Positions 1 to 6,365 of a stretch of DNA of 11,140 nucleotides are shown one piece after another (positions within the stretch are counted from its first letter, which is position 1; each line of letters starts with the position of its first letter). A program made the position numbers and the translations under genes. The notes beneath the pieces were generated by a model. That model made no database searches and was not told the origin of the DNA. It saw nothing but the letters and a program-made list of their open reading frames with translations. This DNA comes from Nitrososphaerota archaeon. Lineage in GTDB: Archaea > Thermoproteota > Nitrososphaeria > Nitrososphaerales > CADDZS01. The stretch lies in NCBI GenBank assembly GCA_027314685.1, contig DAHVAI010000171.1, forward strand, positions 1 to 11,140. Direction: 5' to 3'.

Positions 1-427
1 CGACTATTATTGAAACGTGCATTACAGTGCAGTAAAGGCAGATTGACTTTACAATGAAAAGCTCTACCGTAATAAGGTAAGGGACTATGCAAAGACCCAG
101 AAACCTCCATAAGAACAGCGTCTTGAATGATGCATGGAACAGGCGGTCCGAACCGAACGCCACGAAGTAGATGAGTAGGAGGTTTACGATGAAATATCCT
201 ACAGCTATAACTTCCAGCGGTACCCCGAATATCGTGCTGTACGAGCTGCTGAGTACCTTATCGCAATCAATCTGGATTCCAGAAGAGCTGCCAGTCGAGA
301 CGAAGCAACCGGGCAGATGCTGGTGTAGCGTGTTATAGATGATTAGCACCATTGCAGAGGCCCAGAGTCCGACCACTGACATTGCTCCTAAAAGTGCTAA
401 CTTCTTCCAACCCAGTCTTCTGTTCAA
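1..427 (-). CDS. VKOR family thiol oxidoreductase (C-terminus outside window)
   Basis: Membrane disulfide-generating enzyme of the vitamin K epoxide reductase family. Such proteins reoxidise extracytoplasmic Trx/DsbA-like partners using membrane quinone. Reading the minus strand from a TTG at 427 gives 142 codons before the window edge. A basic N-terminus (NRRLGWKK) is followed by TM1 at about 10-31. A loop carries Cys41 and Cys55, then comes the family block SSSYSTIFGVP (60-70). TM2 is about 72-91, TM3 about 101-121, and the active-site CLYC is at 130-133 at the start of TM4. All four VKOR cysteines are therefore present. An in-frame TGA lies two codons before the TTG, so no longer start exists; the first ATG (codon 16) would cut TM1. 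The fourth helix and any fused thioredoxin domain lie beyond base 1. Its neighbour at 640-1275 is a cysteine-free relative. The family call is firm; the partner protein is unknown. Confidence 0.85.
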   Translation of the reverse strand, partial: MNRRLGWKKLALLGAMSVVGLWASAMVLIIYNTLHQHLPGCFVSTGSSSGIQIDCDKVLSSSYSTIFGVPLEVIAVGYFIVNLLLIYFVAFGSDRLFHASFKTLFLWRFLGLCIVPYLITVELFIVKSICLYCTVMHVSIIV

Positions 428-639
428 CTTTCATTCACGCAATGTAATGAACCAGATATTGTTACTAACAAAATTCGAATGTTGAAAATATCAATCTGGT
501 CAATCGGTTATCTGCTTGAATTCTGTGTAATTCATATGTACATCAGGCCAGAGTGAAAACCCACCTGTTGGAGCCCGAGTACTTGAAACTAAGCATCTTA
601 AGGTCAAATGTGTGAGCGGAAACCCGAGTTCAGGCGATG

Positions 640-1275
640 TCATTTCGCTTTGTCATTGTTGATCCTCGATTCAATCTCTCGGAGTCTTTGTTCGAGTGCT
701 TTCTTTTCCTCCTCAAGGTAAGATCCTGCAGGTACAGGTTTAAGACTGCTCTTTGGCATGAGGTAGTTCCTTACCGCGCCAAACATTCCTCCGGCTATGC
801 CACAAGCGGCCACGCCATACGGGCCGAAAAGAAGCCCTACGACGCCTCCTGTTAGCGTACCGTAAACATACCCGTGCATAATGTCGCTCAACCTATTCTC
901 ATAGATCACAATTCCCGTTAGAGCATAATTGGTTGCATAAAGAGCAATGTACAACGGATGGTATGACTTTACTACTTCAACATCCAGGTACCACATGTAG
1001 GCTGTGAACACGTTGCCTATCGTCAACAAAATGAGAAGACTCTGTTTCAATTCAGAGCTCCCAAATCTTGTAGCCCATAGAGCAACGAGAAAGATCAGCG
1101 GAAACCAGACTACCCCGAACATCCAATATGGAATTCCAAACAGAGCAGCCAATTGCGAATAGTTAACTGAAAATATATTCGTAGAGAACGCATTTTCAAG
1201 CCAGGCGTGGTAGAAGGCCTCGGCAATTCCCACAATAGAGATTCCAATGAATATCTTTGAAACTGCTGCGCCCAT
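640..1275 (-). CDS. VKOR-fold membrane protein lacking the catalytic cysteines
   Basis: Multi-pass membrane protein related to VKOR. Numbered from a possible GTG at 1287, it has TM1 at about 8-28, the family block YSQLAALFGIPYWMFG (43-58), TM2 running on to about 71, TM3 at about 82-100 and a fourth helix at about 112-129. Where the neighbouring VKOR has CLYCT, this protein has ALYAT (115-119), and the first loop has no cysteine. The only Cys (162) sits in an added glycine-rich hydrophobic segment (about 139-174). The C-terminus (about 188-211) is charged and probably coiled-coil. VKOR-type redox catalysis is therefore unlikely; a structural, chaperone or quinone/lipid-binding role is inference. 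The ATG at 1275 is preferred over the GTG at 1287 because a TTAAAA box at 1306-1301 lies about 28 bases upstream, as in leaderless archaeal genes. This gives about 211 residues. It is divergent from the Rieske operon and shares its upstream palindrome. Confidence 0.75.
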   Translation of the reverse strand: MGAAVSKIFIGISIVGIAEAFYHAWLENAFSTNIFSVNYSQLAALFGIPYWMFGVVWFPLIFLVALWATRFGSSELKQSLLILLTIGNVFTAYMWYLDVEVVKSYHPLYIALYATNYALTGIVIYENRLSDIMHGYVYGTLTGGVVGLLFGPYGVAACGIAGGMFGAVRNYLMPKSSLKPVPAGSYLEEEKKALEQRLREIESRINNDKAK

Positions 1276-1300
1276 ATACCTAAACACTTGACGCCGCCAC

Positions 1301-1306
1301 TTTTAA
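1301..1306 (-). promoter_or_regulatory. TATA-like box of the VKOR-like gene
   Basis: TTAAAA on the minus strand, about 28 bases upstream of the ATG at 1275 and 12 bases downstream of the 18-bp palindrome. The spacing fits an archaeal TATA element driving a leaderless transcript that begins near 1275-1278. There is no clear purine-rich BRE. Confidence 0.4.
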
Positions 1307-1318
1307 GTCGCAAATACG

Positions 1319-1336
1319 ATTCTCAAGCTTGAGAAT
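1319..1336. promoter_or_regulatory. 18-bp perfect palindrome, candidate operator (site 1)
   Basis: ATTCTCAAGCTTGAGAAT is a perfect inverted repeat in the divergent promoter region between the VKOR-like gene and the Rieske operon. The same arms (ATTCTCA and TGAGAAT, 4-bp spacer) recur at 4209-4226 upstream of the cupredoxin gene. It lies just upstream of the TATA-like box of the minus-strand gene and about 21 bp upstream of a TATA-like box for the plus-strand operon. A dimeric winged-helix or similar regulator could act here; none is encoded in the window. Confidence 0.6.
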
Positions 1337-1357
1337 GAGTCCAGCTAAGCACTCCTG

Positions 1358-1366
1358 TATTAAAAT
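1358..1366 (+). promoter_or_regulatory. TATA-like box for the Rieske operon
   Basis: TATTAAAAT would place a start near 1385-1390 and give a leader of about 140 bases before the Rieske GTG. A second AT-rich candidate (TTTTGTTAAATAT, 1400-1412) would start transcription near 1435. The sequence does not say which is used. Confidence 0.35.
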
Positions 1367-1529
1367 AGAAAGATGTTTTTCACATGCGGGAATCGTATAT
1401 TTTGTTAAATATCTGACGAGGAAATTACGAGGGGAAATGGCACTGAGCTTATTGGAGCTACGTCTTAGTGTAACGCCAACCGTACGATACTGGATGACGG
1501 TAGTCTCGACTTGTGGAGGTAATTGAGAA

Positions 1530-2234
1530 GTGGCAGACGAAGACGGAGCAAAGAAAGCGCAGGATGGGAAACTATTGGATCGGGCTGAAGAGTCAAGGAG
1601 AAACCTACTCAAGGCAGGAGTCGGTTTTGGTGCGATCTTGGTAGTCGGCGGCGTTGCGTCAGTTGCCCGCTCCCTGATAAACCCCGGTATACCGGAGACA
1701 TCTTCGACAACACAAACTGAAACAACGAGCTCTGGAGCATCTGGAGCGCCTCCGGCTGCAACTCCAAACTTTCCCGTGATACAGGTTGCAAATGTTAAGG
1801 ATATTCAGGAATCGGTTCCGATCAGCTTCTACTATCCGCTTACAGATCAACCAAACATGCTGATCAAGCTGGGTGTCAAAGCCCAGGGCGGAGTTGGGCC
1901 TGACGGAGACATTATCGCGTTCAGTCAGATATGCCAGCACCTTGGCTGCCTCTACGCTTTTGTTGAGACAGGATCCTCACCTGCGTGCAATAGCTCTTAC
2001 AAGGCATCTGGACCTATTGGTTATTGTTGCTGCCACGGAAGCAGATATGATCTCACGGAAGGTGCGAAGGTAATTGGCGGGCCAGCACCTCGACCTGTGC
2101 CGCAGGTTATTCTTTATTATGACGCCACCACTGGTAACATTTGGGCTACCGGAATGACTCCGCCGACGGTTTTCGGTTTTGACACTGGCTCAAGCGATGT
2201 TTCGCAGGACCTCGTGGGCGGAACGGCGGTTTAG
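1530..2234 (+). CDS. Rieske [2Fe-2S] protein, Tat-exported, of a cytochrome bc/b6f-like complex
   Basis: High-potential iron-sulfur subunit that takes electrons from quinol at the outer face of the membrane and passes them to a cupredoxin or cytochrome. The N-terminus carries a twin-arginine motif SRRNLLK (22-28) before a hydrophobic segment (about 29-47) that probably stays as an anchor. A Ser/Thr/Gly/Pro-rich hinge (about 56-79) follows, then the Rieske domain. Cluster ligands are Cys135 and His137 in CQHLGC and Cys166 and His169 in CCCHGSRYD; Cys140 and Cys168 are the expected disulfide. The stretch between the two ligand boxes is long (28 residues between His137 and Cys166) and contains an extra Cys153; Cys167 replaces the usual Pro. 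The GTG start is chosen because GGAGGT at 1515-1520 lies 9 bases upstream and an in-frame TGA ends at 1526. The cytochrome b gene begins 6 bases after the stop. Confidence 0.93.
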   Translation: MADEDGAKKAQDGKLLDRAEESRRNLLKAGVGFGAILVVGGVASVARSLINPGIPETSSTTQTETTSSGASGAPPAATPNFPVIQVANVKDIQESVPISFYYPLTDQPNMLIKLGVKAQGGVGPDGDIIAFSQICQHLGCLYAFVETGSSPACNSSYKASGPIGYCCCHGSRYDLTEGAKVIGGPAPRPVPQVILYYDATTGNIWATGMTPPTVFGFDTGSSDVSQDLVGGTAV

Positions 2235-2240
2235 ATCGAA

Positions 2241-3800
2241 ATGACTGAAGAGTCAAAACAAAACAAAAAGGAGCGGCCTAATGTTGGTTCTTCAGACAGC
2301 GCAGTGGGACGAGTCGCAGGATGGTTTGATTCTAGATTAGGATTGTCGTATCCCTTTCTACGAGACGCTCCAATATATTCAATCAACCCATTTTACTGGT
2401 TAGGCGCGTTGACAGTGATCGCCTTCGTGATCCAAGGAGTCACAGGCATAATGATGATGCTCTACTACATTCCTACGCCTACGCAGGCGTACTCCTCCAC
2501 CCAGTTCATCTTCCAAAGCGTTAGTTATGGCAGGTTCCTTGAAACAGTCCACCTATACACTGCATATGCCATGATAGCACTCGCATTCATGCATATGATG
2601 CGCGGGTACTTTGTTTCCGTGTACAAGAGACCCCGAGAAATCATGTGGCTGGTCGGAATGGGCATGGGTTTTGTGACGCTTCTCTTCGGATTCACTGGAT
2701 ACCTCCTGCCTTGGACAGTTGTCTCAAAATCTGCTACTGATGTGGGTGTAGGCATGATGAGTGCACTTCCTCAACCGCTTTCGTCCTTGCTTACTTTCCT
2801 AACCGTGGGCGCAAGCGGCGATGCAGGAACATTACTTCGATTCTACGACCTACACGTTGTTGTACTTCCCGCAGTGTTACTTCTCCTCTTGGTCTTGAAG
2901 ATGTACATGCTCGAGGCCCACGGAATTTCCGAACCTGCAAGAGGGATCGAGAACACCCCTGAGAAAAAGAAGAAACTCATTCCGATCTTCCCGGACGTGA
3001 CGTTCTATCTTGTAGAGCTCTCCGCGCTGTTTGGAGCTGCTATGCTCTTGATCTCCGCAGTGTTTCCATTGAACCTACCACCCGAGTACACACCTCAGCT
3101 TGCGGCGCAATACGTCTCGCAGCCCGACTGGTACTTCCTGTGGATATATCAGATCCTTAAGATCAAAGCTTTCGAGGAAGCGGGACTCCCTGTTGCTTTG
3201 GCCGCGATTACAATAATCTTCATCGTCCTCACTATTTTGCCGTTCTTAGATAGAGGTGGAGAAAAGGGCATCGGAAAGAGAAGGATATTCGTGACGCTCG
3301 GCGCAATTTTTGTCGGAGAGGTCATCACGCTGTCTGCATGGGGAGAGCTTACTCCAGGTCAGGTAATCCCGAATGAACAAGCGATCTTGATTCTTGGAGG
3401 AATAGCGCTTCTCATCTCGATAGGCTCGGTAGTGATGTATAGATTGCTGGCTAGCGCAACCATGCGTAAAAAGACCGTCTCGGAATCAGTTATCCCTGCA
3501 ACTAGCACAGTGACAAAGGGTCTTCAACCAGTGACAAAATCGGCGGCATTGTGGACAGCCGGAAGCTTTGCACTCATCATCTCTCTCGCAACCTTTTCAA
3601 TTGGGAGTATGGTCAACTCGTTTGTCTCCATCTTTCTTAATGAGATTAGCGCTTGGACCGTCACTACGCTTGCGCTCTCTTCGTTGGGAGTGGCAGTTTC
3701 TGGCGTCCTGATAGTCTTTCTCCTTTACAGACTCGAACTTAGCAGTGGTAATCTCAAAAGAAGAATTAGAGCATTTGAAGTGGGGTGGATAGAAAAATGA
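2241..3800 (+). CDS. Cytochrome b (b6 plus subunit IV fusion) of the quinol-oxidising complex
   Basis: Diheme membrane subunit that oxidises quinol and moves electrons across the membrane. The N-terminal b6-like half has helices near 52-75, 102-122, 135-157 and 203-224. His104 and His118 are 14 apart in helix B as expected. In helix D, His205 is present, but the position matching the second b6 histidine (aligned through HVVVLP and HGISEP) is Lys220. The subunit-IV-like half carries the quinol-site motif PDWYF (295-299, a PEWY variant). About four further helices (near 349-368, 381-402, 437-460 and 471-496) follow, making 519 residues, longer than standalone cytochrome b. The gene sits 6 bases after Rieske and overlaps the next gene by ATGA, so the three are one transcript. 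The family is certain; how the second heme is ligated is open. Confidence 0.93.
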   Translation: MTEESKQNKKERPNVGSSDSAVGRVAGWFDSRLGLSYPFLRDAPIYSINPFYWLGALTVIAFVIQGVTGIMMMLYYIPTPTQAYSSTQFIFQSVSYGRFLETVHLYTAYAMIALAFMHMMRGYFVSVYKRPREIMWLVGMGMGFVTLLFGFTGYLLPWTVVSKSATDVGVGMMSALPQPLSSLLTFLTVGASGDAGTLLRFYDLHVVVLPAVLLLLLVLKMYMLEAHGISEPARGIENTPEKKKKLIPIFPDVTFYLVELSALFGAAMLLISAVFPLNLPPEYTPQLAAQYVSQPDWYFLWIYQILKIKAFEEAGLPVALAAITIIFIVLTILPFLDRGGEKGIGKRRIFVTLGAIFVGEVITLSAWGELTPGQVIPNEQAILILGGIALLISIGSVVMYRLLASATMRKKTVSESVIPATSTVTKGLQPVTKSAALWTAGSFALIISLATFSIGSMVNSFVSIFLNEISAWTVTTLALSSLGVAVSGVLIVFLLYRLELSSGNLKRRIRAFEVGWIEK

Positions 3801-4069
3801 GCTCAAAACTAAGAGAATACAGCGCGTACATTATAGGTTGGTTTCTCATAGTAGAAGGAATCTCCGTCTATTTTCTATGGGCACTGAATCCGACAACCAA
3901 GATCGGCGAATCGATTTTCGGTATCGTTATCGGAATTATTCTTGTATCGTTCGCGATCATTTCCTATGTGTACCGAGCGTACGACAGAGGCGATGCTCCA
4001 AGCAAATTGCTGCTCTTGGCGGGCTGCGTTATGATACTCGTTCTGATCTACACCAGCCTTGCAATATGA
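3797..4069 (+). CDS. Small three-helix membrane protein, putative accessory subunit of the bc-type complex
   Basis: A 90-residue hydrophobic protein with three predicted helices (about 10-30, 36-59 and 69-89) and a short charged segment between helices 2 and 3 (RAYDRGDAPSK). It has no cysteine or histidine pattern that would bind heme or metal; its single Cys is at 77. The ATG at 3797 overlaps the cytochrome b stop in the four bases ATGA, which indicates translational coupling and supports this start over the in-frame GTG at 3785. I do not recognise a family. Position and coupling suggest a small structural subunit or assembly factor of the Rieske/cytochrome b complex, comparable in place, not in sequence, to the small Pet subunits of b6f. 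Confidence 0.75.
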   Translation: MSSKLREYSAYIIGWFLIVEGISVYFLWALNPTTKIGESIFGIVIGIILVSFAIISYVYRAYDRGDAPSKLLLLAGCVMILVLIYTSLAI

Positions 4070-4106
4070 CCAATGCTTGCTTTGCAACAACCATTGTTTG
4101 ATTGTT

Positions 4107-4122
4107 CATGCGGGCATGTTTT
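4107..4122 (+). terminator. Possible terminator after the Rieske/cytochrome b operon
   Basis: CATGCGGGCATG can form a short 4-bp stem and is followed directly by TTTT, 38 bases after the stop of the small membrane protein. The stem is weak, but archaeal termination relies mainly on T-tracts. Confidence 0.25.
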
Positions 4123-4208
4123 AAATCGAGGGTCTCTTTACGAAATATCTTTGTGGAAGAGCTTAGCCAAAACGATTAACTTGGCTGCAGACAAATTCCG
4201 CATAACTC

Positions 4209-4226
4209 ATTCTCAGCTCTGAGAAT
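4209..4226. promoter_or_regulatory. 18-bp palindrome, candidate operator (site 2)
   Basis: ATTCTCAGCTCTGAGAAT has 8-bp perfect arms around a central CT. It is the same length as the site at 1319-1336 and has the same outer 7 bp on each side. It ends about 8 bases upstream of the TATA-like element of the cupredoxin gene, a place where an archaeal activator could help TBP/TFB bind. Confidence 0.6.
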
Positions 4227-4233
4227 CTCCATC

Positions 4234-4243
4234 TTTATTAAAT
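4234..4243 (+). promoter_or_regulatory. TATA-like box of the cupredoxin gene
   Basis: TTTATTAAAT lies about 44 bases before the ATG at 4283, predicting a transcript start near 4263-4266. That leaves a short leader containing GGAG (4276-4279) just before the start codon. Confidence 0.5.
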
Positions 4244-4282
4244 AGGATGGCAACGTACTAATGCCAACAATAACCGGAGTAG

Positions 4283-4993
4283 ATGATATTGGATAACAAA
4301 TTTGTTGGAACCGCAGTTTTTGTGATAGTAGCAATTGTTCTAGCGGCAGCATTTGGATTCTACTTTGCAACAGTAACCGTTGCACATGGATCCAGCACAA
4401 CCAGCGTGTCAACGACTACTTCCACGGTGACAAGCACGACAACAGCGAGCTCTAATGCCACAGGCTCGCCTTATGTTCTGACACTAGTGATATCGACCAA
4501 CAACATATACAACTCGACGTTCGGAGATCAACCGGCGTACTACGTCTTGGGATCGCACGGATTAGAATCATCGGCCAATATTTCTCTTCCCGCTCACAAG
4601 CTGATCAAGCTCGTCATAGTAAACTACGACGATGGTGGTGCAAATCTGACTAGTCCACAATATGAAGCCGTAACAGGGACTGTCAATAATGTTGTCACAG
4701 AGGTCAACAATAACAACATAAACTCATCCCAAGGTCTATCAGGGATTCAGATTAGCGGTGGTCAGAATGTTTCGAGCGTTTCTCCTGATAATATAGCACA
4801 CACTTTCACGATCCCTCAGATTGGCCTAAACATCCCCATAGAACCTTCATCCACGGTATCGGCGTACTTTACCTTGAATCAAACCGGTACTTTCACTTGG
4901 TTCTGCATGACCGAGTGTGGTGCAGGCGCGACGGGAATTTTGGGCGCCATGGCAACTGCCGGCTGGATGACTGGTAGTGTCACAATCAGCTAA
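4283..4993 (+). CDS. Membrane-anchored cupredoxin with an incomplete CuA-like motif
   Basis: A likely extracytoplasmic copper protein acting as electron carrier next to the Rieske/cytochrome b complex. A single N-terminal helix (about 8-30) is followed by a Ser/Thr-rich linker (about 37-60) and a beta-rich domain to residue 236. The C-terminal part resembles the CuA region of cytochrome oxidase subunit II: His173 in AHTFTIPQIG matches the first His, and CMTECG (208-213) matches the CxxxCG box with two cysteines and a Glu. The expected second His (position 216) is Ala and the expected Met (219) is Ile; Met223 and Met229 lie further on. Neither a full CuA nor a standard type 1 site (His-Cys-His-Met) can be read from the sequence. 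GGAG precedes the ATG by 3 bases. The protein has its own promoter, and the shared palindrome ties it to the upstream block. Confidence 0.75.
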   Translation: MILDNKFVGTAVFVIVAIVLAAAFGFYFATVTVAHGSSTTSVSTTTSTVTSTTTASSNATGSPYVLTLVISTNNIYNSTFGDQPAYYVLGSHGLESSANISLPAHKLIKLVIVNYDDGGANLTSPQYEAVTGTVNNVVTEVNNNNINSSQGLSGIQISGGQNVSSVSPDNIAHTFTIPQIGLNIPIEPSSTVSAYFTLNQTGTFTWFCMTECGAGATGILGAMATAGWMTGSVTIS

Positions 4994-5120
4994 ACGGACA
5001 ACTAGCCAAAGTGCAAGAGTTGTAAGACTCCAATTGGGGTTTGGTTAGGATTGAGAAAGGCGCGAGCCTGTACGCCAAGTCACGACTCGCAGATAATATC
5101 TCAACTCGATAGGTAGCCGA

Positions 5121-6314
5121 TTAAATTACTCCCAGTTCCTTTCCCACTTTGGCAAAGACATCGATTGCAAAGTTCAAGTCGTCCTTTGTGATAGCCGCGT
5201 TCATCATTGTTCTGATTCGCGCTTTCCCAAGAGCTACCATAGGGTAGACTATCGGCAGTGCGAATATCGTCTCCTCGAAAAGTCGTTCGCTCAACTTTTT
5301 TGCAGTACTGCTTTCTCCGACAATGACTGGCGTTATCGGAGTCTCGCTCCGACCTATATCGAAACCAAGTTCTTTCAAGGACTTTTTGAAATACTTTGTG
5401 TTGTCCCAAAGTCTCCTCACATGTTCTTGTTCGGTTTCCAGCACATCAATTGCAGCAATGCATGCAGCCACAACTGCAGGTGGGTGAGAACCGCTTAGTA
5501 GCCAAGTTCGAGATTTGTTGAAGGCAAAATTTACAAGATCGCTTGAGCCAGAAACGTGTCCGCCAACCACGCCGAATGCTTTTGAAAATGTACCCATTTC
5601 AACATGAACGAGGTCTCTGCCCAAATTAAAGTGCGAGACAATTCCTCTCCCGCCTTCACCAAGAACTCCCTCGCCATGAGCGTCATCGACGTATAACATA
5701 GCACCGTGTTCGTGGCAAATTTTCGCAATCCTATCTAACGGAGCAATGTCCCCATCCATCGAGAAGACACCATCTGTGATGACCAATATGCGTCTGTATA
5801 GAGGTGAATGCTTCTCAGCATCATTCAACACGTGTTCCAAATCAAACATGTCAGCATGCTTGTACACTGATCTTTCCGCACGCGACAGTCTGACACCATC
5901 AATAATGCTTCCGTGGTTTAGCTCGTCGCTGATTATCAGATCGCCTTCATCTACAAGCTGGGGAATTAGTCCTGAATTGGCAGCGAAGCCCGTCTGAAAG
6001 ACAAGAGAGGCTTCAGCGTGCTTGAAACTTGCTAGTCGCTTCTCGAGTTCTGCGTGAAGATCCATGTTTCCAGCAATAGGGCGGACTGACCCAGATCCAA
6101 CTCCGTGAGTCTTGACTGCTTCTATCGCAGCCTCTTTCAGCTTTGGATGGTTACTAAGTCCCAGGTAATTGTTTGAACACAACATCAGAACTTTCTTTCC
6201 ATCGACGGTGCACCAAGGAGTACTTGGCCCGTTCAACACGTGCAATTTCCAATCCAAATCCTTCGCAGCAAGATCGTCGAACTCTTCACGAAGGAAGGAT
6301 GCGGCATCCCTCAA
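5121..6314 (-). CDS. kbl: Glycine C-acetyltransferase (2-amino-3-ketobutyrate CoA ligase)
   Basis: PLP enzyme of the alpha-oxoamine synthase family. It cleaves 2-amino-3-ketobutyrate with CoA to glycine and acetyl-CoA in the cytoplasm, the second step of threonine catabolism. The 397-residue length matches the family. Visible landmarks are SNNYLGLSNHPKL (47-59), GVGSGSVRPIAG (71-82), DELNHGSIIDG (130-140), the PLP-contacting VDDAHGEG (209-216) and the Schiff-base lysine Lys245 in GTFSKAFG. The TTG start is supported by AGGTGG about 8 bases upstream; the frame extends 13 codons further upstream to a TAA but has no ATG or GTG there. It follows the threonine dehydrogenase gene by 51 bases on the same strand. 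Related 8-amino-7-oxononanoate synthase or serine palmitoyltransferase would look similar, but the dehydrogenase partner settles the assignment. Confidence 0.92.
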   Translation of the reverse strand: MRDAASFLREEFDDLAAKDLDWKLHVLNGPSTPWCTVDGKKVLMLCSNNYLGLSNHPKLKEAAIEAVKTHGVGSGSVRPIAGNMDLHAELEKRLASFKHAEASLVFQTGFAANSGLIPQLVDEGDLIISDELNHGSIIDGVRLSRAERSVYKHADMFDLEHVLNDAEKHSPLYRRILVITDGVFSMDGDIAPLDRIAKICHEHGAMLYVDDAHGEGVLGEGGRGIVSHFNLGRDLVHVEMGTFSKAFGVVGGHVSGSSDLVNFAFNKSRTWLLSGSHPPAVVAACIAAIDVLETEQEHVRRLWDNTKYFKKSLKELGFDIGRSETPITPVIVGESSTAKKLSERLFEETIFALPIVYPMVALGKARIRTMMNAAITKDDLNFAIDVFAKVGKELGVI

Positions 6315-6365
6315 GGAAATCCACCTAGAATTAAGCTCTCCAAACTTGCATTAATCCTTTCCAAC

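Noticed and set aside
451..500. ACCAGAT/ATCTGGT inverted repeat upstream of the VKOR gene as an operator
   Set aside because: Seven-base arms separated by 36 bases are expected by chance, and the spacing does not suit a dimer site.
4261..4296. Short upstream frame (MPTITGVDDIG) overlapping the cupredoxin start
   Set aside because: Eleven codons with no start signal of its own; the GGAG belongs to the cupredoxin ATG, and the predicted transcript start falls at or after this ATG.
5062..5090. GCGAG/CTCGC inverted repeat between the convergent cupredoxin and kbl genes as a bidirectional terminator
   Set aside because: Only 5 bp with a 19-base loop and no strong T-run on either strand.
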